A DNA stretch of 64,000 nucleotides, from the NCBI RefSeq assembly GCF_015291625.1, contig NZ_CP030047.1:7998001-8062000 (forward strand), in the 5' to 3' direction. The position numbers were made by a program, and so were the translations under genes. Shown one piece after another: positions 57,453 through 64,000 of the stretch. A model generated the notes under the pieces. It had not been told where the DNA came from. It did not search any database and saw nothing but the letters and a program-made list of their open reading frames with translations. Numbering within the stretch: the first letter of the stretch is position 1; every line of letters begins with the position of its first letter. This DNA comes from Bradyrhizobium sp. CCBAU 53421. Lineage in GTDB: Bacteria > Pseudomonadota > Alphaproteobacteria > Rhizobiales > Xanthobacteraceae.

Positions 57453-58048
57453 ATGATCGTTGATCCACGGAATCACTCCCTTTGACGCTCACGGCGTCCT
57501 GAAGCAGCGGCACCGGGTGGACCGGCAGCCAGACCAGCTGAGCGCATACCCCAACGCGCTGGCGCACAGGTCCGAGAATAAGCAAGCTTTGAGTAGCCTT
57601 GGTTTCGGTCTACCCCGCGTCCGATTCAGTCCCCCTTGCGGCAAATCCCGGGACGGCCAGGTCTGCGCCGAACGAGGTCGCCACGCAAGCCGGTCGCTAT
57701 GCAGCCACATCATTTGTGGGCGCCCACGCCAATCTCGCCGCAACGCCGACAGGTGGTGCCATGCTTGATGCGCTCAGAAACGAGATCGACCCCGCCGACC
57801 AGCAATCAGCACGTTGGTCGCCAGCGGCCGCCGCTTTCGATGAGAGAGTCGATCGAGTCCGCCTCTTCGACAATCCAGCGGGGTCATCATATGTCACTCT
57901 GACGCGCTTTCAGAGCCAGGACAGCGTTTCCAAGCCACGCACGGAAGCAAAGACGAGCGCAATATCCACGTTCGTAACACGGCAGGCATCATTCTTCGGT
58001 TGGAGATCCTCTGGAATGATATCCTATGGGCCCTGCGCGCCTGGCTGA
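57453..58048 (+). pseudogene. Decayed tts-box-driven gene
   Basis: Possible start ATG 57453 is out of register with LIHGITPFDAHGVLKQRHRV and DRQPDQLSAYPNALAHRSEN. The sequence shifts again near 57600 into YPASDSVPLAANPGTARSAP, NEVATQAGRYAATSFVGAHA and AMLDALRNEIDPADQQSARW. Ala/Ser/Pro-rich composition and the perfect tts box suggest a former secreted protein (effector or translocon component), but I cannot name the family. The gap to the nod box holds more out-of-frame pieces (58199-58491). Confidence 0.6.
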
Positions 58049-58615
58049 ATGGCATATGAGCGGCAAGCCGACAGCTTCTCTTTTCGTGTCGTTAGGAGGA
58101 TCCACTAAAGTTGGTCGTTTTGCGAGACCACTTGGCGGGAGCAATCGCCAACATGCGAGCACGTTGCACTCCTACACCGTACCGAGGTCCTCGGTTCGGT
58201 GCCAGACGACGTTCTGAGCAGTTTTGGGCTCGAGATGAGTGTCGAGGATCAGGACAACATCGATGCAGCGAATCTGATGTGCTCGCTGGCCAGAGCGGCA
58301 ATCAGAAAGACCGAACGCCTGTTTCTCTCGACGACTACCGGACCGCACGCGACGCAAATCCGTACGACGCGTGGTGCCTGACCTGCCCTTCCAAACTGAT
58401 TTTTGATGTCACTCATTCATGCGGCTTTCGGCTATTGCCTGACATCGGCCCAGTCCTTGCGTTCGTGCCCGAGACCGAACCCGTGTCGTGAGCCGGAGAA
58501 CGCCTTCGACGTGATGCGGGACGCGCGTTTGATCAGAAGACCATCAATAGTACCGCATGACCGAGCGCAGTAAACGCCGCGTCAAACACGGCAAGCGGCG
58601 CAGCAGCCCTACGCC
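58049..58615. other. Remnants between decayed gene and nod box
   Basis: Fragments such as LEMSVEDQDNIDAANLMCSL and RTARDANPYDAWCLTCPSKL occur in different frames and may be the rest of the preceding pseudogene. No intact gene. Confidence 0.35.
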
Positions 58616-58664
58616 TATCCGCCTTCTGAATGCGTTCCATCAAAACAATTGATTTTGCCGATCC
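58616..58664 (+). promoter_or_regulatory. nod box (NodD-binding promoter element)
   Basis: The text runs TATCCGCCTTCTGAATGCGT, TCCATCAAAACAATTGATTT, TGCCGATCC. Against the consensus YATCCAY-N-GATG-N-ATCNAAACAATCRATTTTACCAATCY, the 3' half (ATCnAAACAATngATTTTnCCnATC) and the ATCC and ATG landmarks of the 5' half agree in exact spacing. Rightward orientation points to ttsI, 1.58 kb downstream. In rhizobia, NodD activates ttsI through a nod box in response to flavonoids. Confidence 0.93.
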
Positions 58665-60246
58665 TGCATGAAGCCCCCATAGTCGGTTGCGGTCTTTGGA
58701 GGCAACATTCAGAAATGTGGTGTGACAATCTATTCTCTGTCCAATCCCTTGCCGGTCAATTCCACTTCGGCAATCGCGCGTCTGCATCCAGGACGTTAAG
58801 CTCACGCGTCAGATCAACGCTTCTTGCGGCCAGCCACAGTCTGCCTGCCAATCGCCACGTGTGAGGCGATCCGGCACTCGCACGCTTACGCGCGATACGG
58901 CTTCCGCCTTAACGCGCAGCAAGGATGACTGCCTCATGCCATCGTTGCAGGTCAGGCTGCGCGTCATGGAATTTGGAGAGACGAAATGCCAACGACGTTG
59001 GAAAGTAAGACCGACCGCGATCCTCAACGCTATGACCGTGTCCAGACTGCCTCGCTGTCGCTTCAAGACGCGCGCAAGTCTGAGGGTACGTTGTAACCAA
59101 TTGTTAAAGACACTTGAATCTCACCTAACGTCAGATTGTAGGATTTCCGACAACATCGCGACACACAACCGCGCTCGCGCGAACACTTCCCGACAGGTAG
59201 CAAGAATTGCGGACGTCTCTCAAACTCAACGCCACCCCGCTTCGCTCCGTCACACGGATCGATCACCCCTGTCGACGGCGTGTTCTCAACACCGCTTACG
59301 TGCAGCACGAAGGACTCAGTGCGACCCCTGTCACAGCCGGATCAGGAACTAGCATTTGGCCCGAAAGCGGGCTCTGTTTACCTCGCACTGTCCGTGCACC
59401 ACGGAACCCAAAACTTGAGCTCAAATCATTCCGCCGCCGCTCATCCAAGATGAGATACAGCTGGCGCAATGACCTCGATCAGAGGCGTCGTAGCCCCGAC
59501 GAGCGGCGCCCCTATCTGCCCCTCATTCACGACTGTCGATGGGGCGCAGCATCGGACGCGGCAAAACATCGGGATCGTTGGCGCCCTGCATGTCCATCAT
59601 CGGCCAGGGAGCAGTTTTCTCAGTAGTCGGGAGGCACATCGATCTGTTCGTCGTACATCGCTGCGCCGGAGGCACCGTCCAGATGCGTGGCCTGAAAGTG
59701 TCATTCGCGCCGAAAACCTTGCCTCATCGTGACTTGGCGACGCCATAGGCTCGACAGCATAGCACGATCGACCGCGGCGCTGGGGCAAGGAGGGGAGTGG
59801 TGGGGAGTTCCAATAATGTCGGTTTCGCCAGGCTGTTCAGTCACAAATCCATCGGCTCGCTCCTGGGCATTGGCTTCGATTACGCGCTCTAGCGCAATCA
59901 TGATCGAAGACGGCTACTCAGTGCGTGCAGACATCACTGCGGTCGATGCCAAGATCCGCCGATCTGCTGCAACGGCTTGCGGCCTCGTGAGTGATTTCGC
60001 GATTCTTCTCGGCACAAGGGGCCTGCTCGGCATCACCGGCGACGCACGCAGTCGCCGTCAGGGCATTACATTTTCCAATCTCACGATAGGGACGTCACCG
60101 GGATTGATCGCCAGCCACCACGCTCCGCTTCATCGCTGTCGCAGCTTTACGCTCACGTCAAAGCGGGCGTCTGTCAGTTTCGTCGAACCTCTTGATCAAC
60201 CGTGACGCGCTTAAGTTCTTGGCGTGGATGGACGAGAGGCGACGAC
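58665..60246. other. 1.58-kb leader between nod box and ttsI
   Basis: No intact gene in either strand; plus-strand frames at 58861-59352, 59539-59748 and 59729-60205 lack family resemblance and ribosome sites. A GTCAGTTTCGTCGAACCTCT stretch near 60175 faintly recalls a tts box but is out of register. The nod-box transcript would carry this long untranslated leader unless an internal promoter exists. Confidence 0.4.
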
Positions 60247-60936
60247 ATGCGAATTCTCCTGGTTGATCATCATGCGGACTTTGCCCGTGCTGTGAAGGAA
60301 GCGCTCCTCTATTGCGGGTTCGCCGTTGACGTGACACGCACGCTGGATGAGGCGGCAGCCGCGCTGGATTGCGCCAACTACCACATTCTTCTGCTCGAAT
60401 TGGTTCTGCCCGATGGAGACGGCTTGGATTGGCTGAAGCAGCTGCGGCGCCAGGGACGCTCAATGCCGGCCATGATGATGAGCAGCCTCAACGATCTCGG
60501 CCGGCGGATTGCGATCTTCAATGCGGGCGCGGACGATTTCCTCCCCAAGCCCGTATCGACGGACGAACTCATCGCACGCATGCGGGCCATTCTGCGGCGG
60601 TCGACGCAAATGACGGCGCCGCTGGTGACATTCGGCAATCTGCATTTCGACCCCATTGCAAGGCAAGTCGCGGTCGGTGGTCAAATACTGAAGATTGCCC
60701 GCCGCGAAGTGTGCATTCTTGAACATCTGCTCAACCGTGCCGGCCGCACCGTGCCGCGCGCATCGCTGGAGGACAGCCTTTATGCGTTCGACGATGAGGT
60801 CTCGACTAATGCGTTGGAAGTCGGAATCTATCGCTTGCGCACGCATTTGAGCCAGTCGGGTGCGACGCTCAGGATCAAGACCGCGCGCGGCGTCGGTTAC
60901 ACCCTTGAACTCATTGAGGCAGCCTCGGCTGCCTGA
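60247..60936 (+). CDS. ttsI: TtsI, activator of type III secretion (OmpR-type response regulator)
   Basis: 229 residues from ATG 60247 (GAGGCG upstream). The receiver domain has the conserved LP-K-P switch region (DDFLPKPVS), but the phosphoacceptor aspartate is glutamate (E51 in ILLLELVLPDGDGL) and the acidic pocket is VDHHAD instead of the usual DD pair. A C-terminal winged helix of OmpR/PhoB type follows (ARREVCILEHLLNRAGRTVP, ALEVGIYRLRTHL, IKTARGVGYTLEL). Phosphomimetic Glu is a known peculiarity of TtsI, making it independent of a kinase. It binds tts boxes, four of which are in this window. Followed by rhcC2 after 70 bases. Confidence 0.96.
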   Translation: MRILLVDHHADFARAVKEALLYCGFAVDVTRTLDEAAAALDCANYHILLLELVLPDGDGLDWLKQLRRQGRSMPAMMMSSLNDLGRRIAIFNAGADDFLPKPVSTDELIARMRAILRRSTQMTAPLVTFGNLHFDPIARQVAVGGQILKIARREVCILEHLLNRAGRTVPRASLEDSLYAFDDEVSTNALEVGIYRLRTHLSQSGATLRIKTARGVGYTLELIEAASAA

Positions 60937-61006
60937 CTAAATCGAACTTGAAAGCAACAATCCCTTGAAGGTCATTTACAATGCTGCCGGCACTGATGGG
61001 CCATCG

Positions 61007-62419
61007 ATGGTCGCCAGCGCGTCGCGTTCTGCCGTTTTATCTCGCCTCTGCTACGTCCTGTGCGGGCTTGCTCTGCTGTTTTCGTCCGCGGCGGCAGCTG
61101 AGATCAAGCGGGACGGCAAAGGAGAACCGCCACACGCGGCGCCCGGCGGCGCCTCCGGCACGCTGAACTTGACTACTTCACAGGGCAAGACAGTTCATCT
61201 GACCGCTGCGGCGGCGAGCATCTTTGTTGCCGATCCGACGATTGCGGATTATCAGGCGCCGTCGAACACAACTATCTTCGTGTTTGGCAAGAAATCCGGT
61301 CGGACAAGCCTGTTTGCCCTGAACGAAAACGGCGAGGCTCTCGCCGAGTTGCGCGTGGTCGTTACACAGCCGATCGAGGACCTGCGAGCAACACTTCGAG
61401 CCGAGGTCGGCGACTATCCGATCCAGGTCAGCTATACGCCACGCGGCGCTATCCTAAGTGGCACGGCGCCCAATGCTGAGGTCGTCGAGACCGCCAAGAA
61501 GGTTACCGAGCAGTTTCTTGGGGCGGGAGCGCTGGTCGTCAACAAGATCCAGGTCGCCGGCTCGTTGCAGGTGAATCTCAGCGTACGAGTCGCAGAAGTC
61601 TCCCGCAGCGCCGTCAAGGATCTCAATATCCATTTCACCGCATCCAGCCCGAACGGTGCCTTTTTGATCAGCGGCAAAGATGGCGGGTCCGGCGCTGCCG
61701 GCGGTGGCGGCACGATCGGCATCGGGTTTAGCGCCGGCAATACCAACCTCAGTGCTGTTCTCGACGCACTCGCCAGCGAAAACCTCGCCTCAATCCTGGC
61801 TGAACCTAATCTGACCGCGATGTCCGGCGAGTCCGCGAGCTTCCTTGCCGGCGGCGAATTCCCCATTCCTGTGATGCAGGATAATCGCCAGGTTTCGGTT
61901 CAATTCCGCCAGTTCGGCGTGAGCCTCGAATTCGTTCCGACGGTTCTCAACAATAATCAGATCAATGTCCGCGTGAAGCCGGAAGTCAGCGAACTGTCGA
62001 GCGAGGGCCAAGTCAAGATCAATGGCATGGAAGTCCCTGCCCTCTCGACGCGGCGGGCCAGCACCGTGGTCGAGCTCGCCAGCGGTCAGAGCTTTGCAAT
62101 CGGCGGACTGATTAGGCGCAACTTCAACAACGACATCGGCGAATTTCCTTGGCTCGGCGACGTGCCGATCCTCGGCGCGCTGTTTCGCTCCTCATCGTTT
62201 CAAAAGCGAGAAACCGAACTTGTCATTATTGTCACACCTTACATCGTGCGGCCCGGATCGAACCCGAGCCGGATGAGTGCGCCGAGCGATCGCATCGCAC
62301 CGCCGTCGGACGCGGGCCGCATTTTGACGAATACACTGGCGCGGCCGCCAAGAGACCACGATGCGCCCCGCACCAGTGCACCAGGATTGACGGGCAACGC
62401 CGGCTTTATCATCGAATGA
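61007..62419 (+). CDS. rhcC2: RhcC2, type III secretion secretin component
   Basis: 470 residues from ATG 61007, chosen because a signal peptide follows (LSRLCYVLCGLALLFSSAAAA-EI); a TTG at 60965 is possible. N-terminal BON/CpaC-like domains (TVHLTAAAASIFVADPTIAD, YPIQVSYTPRGAILSGTA) lead into the secretin core (EVSRSAVKDLNI, SILAEPNLTAMSGESASFLAGGEFPIPV, VELASGQSFAIGGLIRRNF, FPWLGDVPILGALFRSSSFQ, ELVIIVTPYIVRP). Rhizobial T3SS divide the outer-membrane ring between RhcC1 and this CpaC-like RhcC2 (Y4xJ in NGR234). The Gly-rich insert GGSGAAGGGG lies at ~240. Confidence 0.93.
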   Translation: MVASASRSAVLSRLCYVLCGLALLFSSAAAAEIKRDGKGEPPHAAPGGASGTLNLTTSQGKTVHLTAAAASIFVADPTIADYQAPSNTTIFVFGKKSGRTSLFALNENGEALAELRVVVTQPIEDLRATLRAEVGDYPIQVSYTPRGAILSGTAPNAEVVETAKKVTEQFLGAGALVVNKIQVAGSLQVNLSVRVAEVSRSAVKDLNIHFTASSPNGAFLISGKDGGSGAAGGGGTIGIGFSAGNTNLSAVLDALASENLASILAEPNLTAMSGESASFLAGGEFPIPVMQDNRQVSVQFRQFGVSLEFVPTVLNNNQINVRVKPEVSELSSEGQVKINGMEVPALSTRRASTVVELASGQSFAIGGLIRRNFNNDIGEFPWLGDVPILGALFRSSSFQKRETELVIIVTPYIVRPGSNPSRMSAPSDRIAPPSDAGRILTNTLARPPRDHDAPRTSAPGLTGNAGFIIE

Positions 62420-62429
62420 GGATCGTCAA

Positions 62430-63095
62430 ATGACTTTGCGACATCTGTGCCATTTGATCATTATGGCGACAATATTGGGTGGATGCGCAAACAGTGCTTC
62501 GGTCCGATCCGAGCCAGCTGAGCAGGCAATCCAGGTGGAAAAGAAGAGCACCGTCTTGTTCTTGCAGAGCCTTCGTGGCTCTGAAAGGCATCGGCTGCGG
62601 AGTTTCATTGCGCGTGCCAGTGGCGGTCGGCGAGATGCACTCCATATTGACGTCACCGGCTCACCCCGGCTGATTGCACAAGTGGCCCACGAGGCCCGTG
62701 CCATGGGCATCGCCCCCTATAACATCCGCCTGGCCGCCTCCCCGATCGATCTGCCCGCCCGCTTCGGGGTCCGGATCGAGGCGATCACTTTTGAGGCCCA
62801 TCCTCCGGTCTGTCCGTCGCTTTCCATCGTCGGGCCTGCAGTAAACGACAATTCATTCGATCCGACGCTTGGCTGCTCGACCAGAAACAATCTGGCGGTC
62901 ATGGTCAACGATCCGCTCGACTTGCTGGACAATCGATCTGTCATGACAAGTAGTGGCGATCGCGCCGCCATTCCTGTTGCCAGTTACGGCACCTTCGCGC
63001 CGCCGAACAAGAGCAAAGAGGAAGATGGAGCGAGCAACAGGGCAACACCGGAAGCCCCCGCGGCGACGACGAGGGACGTACAGCCCCTTCGGTGA
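62430..63095 (+). CDS. CpaD-like lipoprotein of the T3SS locus (Y4xK type)
   Basis: 221 residues, ten bases after rhcC2, with GAGGAT before ATG 62430. Lipoprotein signal peptide with lipobox LGGC (IIMATILGGCANS). The CpaD family features are present: VEKKSTVLFLQSLRGSERHR, HIDVTGSPRLIAQVAHEARA, VCPSLSIVGPAVNDN and LGCSTRNNLAVMVNDPLDLL. It corresponds to y4xK, the conserved third gene after ttsI and rhcC2 in rhizobial T3SS loci, and probably helps RhcC2 assemble in the outer membrane as CpaD does for CpaC. Confidence 0.88.
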   Translation: MTLRHLCHLIIMATILGGCANSASVRSEPAEQAIQVEKKSTVLFLQSLRGSERHRLRSFIARASGGRRDALHIDVTGSPRLIAQVAHEARAMGIAPYNIRLAASPIDLPARFGVRIEAITFEAHPPVCPSLSIVGPAVNDNSFDPTLGCSTRNNLAVMVNDPLDLLDNRSVMTSSGDRAAIPVASYGTFAPPNKSKEEDGASNRATPEAPAATTRDVQPLR

Positions 63096-63221
63096 GGGGC
63101 CGGCGCCACCGTCAAGTTGATACACGGTCTTCCGTTCCGATTGAATTGGAACGCGTCCATCGATTTTCGCTCTGGCGCGTTTCTTCACGCGAACCGGGAC
63201 CCGCTTCGCCCGGAAGCACTC

Positions 63222-64000
63222 TTAGACCAGGCCGCCAGCGTAAAGTGCTTTTGCGACCGCCTCGAAATATTGCGAAGGAACTGGGTTGCCGAGCTTTGCC
63301 GTGCCGAGCAGCTGTCGCGGCAGGACGTTGTCATCCACAATCTTGAGGCCCAGCGCGCGCGCCTCGCCAAGCAGTTTGGAAGCAGTTTCGCCCTCGCCAC
63401 GGCAGACCAGGATCGGCACGCCGGTTTCGCCGCGAACATAGCGCAGCCCAACCAAGGTTTTGGAACCCCTTAGGATCAGGTTGGCGCGATGAACGCCAAG
63501 CGGAGCCTCGTTCGCGGACTCCTGGCGCAGTCGCCGGTGTTCGCGTTTCACTTGCGGATTGCCTTGCTGTTCCTTGTTCTCGCGCTTGGCCTCGGTTTCG
63601 GTCATGCGCATCTCCTGCAGGAACAGCCAGCGCTGGATCAGAAGATCAGTCAATCCGCCGACGAGAAACGCCCCGCCGGCAATCCCGGCCAGCAACTTGA
63701 CCTCGGTGAAGACCAGTCCGAGACAACCCATGCCGCAGACAGGCAAGTACACCAACGCTTTCCAGCTAGCGGTCACGGTGAAGAAAAAGCACGTCCCGAG
63801 AAGCACTACCTTGACCAGAGTCTTGCCAAGCTCGATGGCCGATCGTTTCGATGCGATCCGCGTCAAGCCCTTGATGGGGTCCAGTTTCTCAAGTTTCGGT
63901 TTGAGTGGCTCCAAAGCAAACATGAAACCGCCGTTGGCCAGAACATTAGCCAGAAGGGCAGCTGCTACGGCGGCCGCGAGTAAAGGCGCGACCGCTGCGA
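63222..64000 (-). CDS. rhcU: RhcU (SctU/FlhB-like export switch protein), 5' part outside window
   Basis: The last ~258 residues are visible, open to the window edge: membrane segments (AAVAAALLANVLANGGF, VVLLGTCFFFTVTASWKALV, LLAGIAGGAFLVGGLTDLLI) and the cytoplasmic linker RWLFLQEMRMTETEAKRENKEQQGNPQVKREHRRLRQE typical of SctU. The autocleavage NPTH motif expected before VGLRYVRGETGVP is not present: the aligned residues read LRGSKTLVGL. The C-terminal domain otherwise matches. SctU/FlhB-type proteins control substrate switching of the export gate. Convergent with the CpaD-like gene. Confidence 0.93.
   Translation of the reverse strand, partial: AAVAPLLAAAVAAALLANVLANGGFMFALEPLKPKLEKLDPIKGLTRIASKRSAIELGKTLVKVVLLGTCFFFTVTASWKALVYLPVCGMGCLGLVFTEVKLLAGIAGGAFLVGGLTDLLIQRWLFLQEMRMTETEAKRENKEQQGNPQVKREHRRLRQESANEAPLGVHRANLILRGSKTLVGLRYVRGETGVPILVCRGEGETASKLLGEARALGLKIVDDNVLPRQLLGTAKLGNPVPSQYFEAVAKALYAGGLV

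Noticed and set aside
60172..60205. tts-box-like GTCAGTTTCGTCGAACCTCT upstream of ttsI
   Set aside because: GTCAG and TCGAA occur but with wrong spacing, and the CC and CGTCAC parts fail; the nod box better explains ttsI control.
62881..62900. AGAAACAATCTGGCG resembling the nod-box AAACAATC core
   Set aside because: Inside the CpaD-like coding sequence and without ATCC/GATG or ATTTTACCAATC landmarks.
1..64000. CRISPR arrays, tRNA and rRNA genes
   Set aside because: No regularly spaced repeats and no cloverleaf or rRNA signatures were seen on either strand.

Overview
The window comes from a Bradyrhizobium-type nodulating rhizobium, and specifically from its symbiosis island. The decisive signals lie at the right-hand end: a nod box (58616-58664), the type III secretion activator gene ttsI, the split-secretin gene rhcC2, the CpaD-like lipoprotein gene usually called y4xK, and the C-terminal half of rhcU running off the window edge. 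Upstream are TtsI-binding sites (tts boxes) and several secreted-effector genes. The rest is a mosaic of transport and catabolic cassettes, insertion-sequence debris and many broken genes, as expected in accessory DNA.

Left part (1-12.9 kb): an IS5-family transposase cut by the window edge; a lipocalin-like secreted protein; a dienelactone hydrolase and TctC receptor pair divergent from a LysR regulator; a periplasmic metallo-beta-lactamase-fold hydrolase; an amidase and TetR pair with a paired palindromic operator; a nucleotidyltransferase-fold gene with four copies of an operator-like repeat at its start; then debris (ABC ATPase tail, frameshifted Fic gene, Lrp/AsnC fragment) and an acetyltransferase.

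Effector block 1 (13.2-17.1 kb): one tts box drives an LRR plus NEL ubiquitin ligase of the NopM/IpaH type, followed by a YopJ-family acetyltransferase with an N-terminal acylation signal. The whole promoter segment recurs at 33.45-34.3 kb, where it ends in a dead copy of the LRR gene. Between them (17.8-33.4 kb) are pseudogenes, an IclR-controlled cluster (amidohydrolase, polar amino acid ABC transporter, PLP enzyme), a HipA-like remnant, a large autotransporter with a zinc-protease motif, and an MFS transporter.

Middle (34.3-42.3 kb): a carotenoid-biosynthesis-type membrane protein, a secreted serine carboxypeptidase, and a RiPP-like locus. That locus has an ABC exporter divergent from a 48-residue peptide gene, a hairpin, and an asparagine-synthetase-like cyclase carrying two apparent frameshifts. 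A small secreted four-cysteine peptide gene follows.

Right part (44.5-64 kb): a 753-residue candidate effector, a small DMT-type membrane protein, a cytochrome P450, a radical SAM protein, a truncated methyltransferase, a decayed FAD oxidoreductase, a tandem-repeat effector behind a tts box, virK, a decayed tts-box gene, then the nod box and the type III secretion genes. The implied regulatory chain is flavonoid/NodD to nod box to ttsI to tts boxes to effectors and secretion apparatus.
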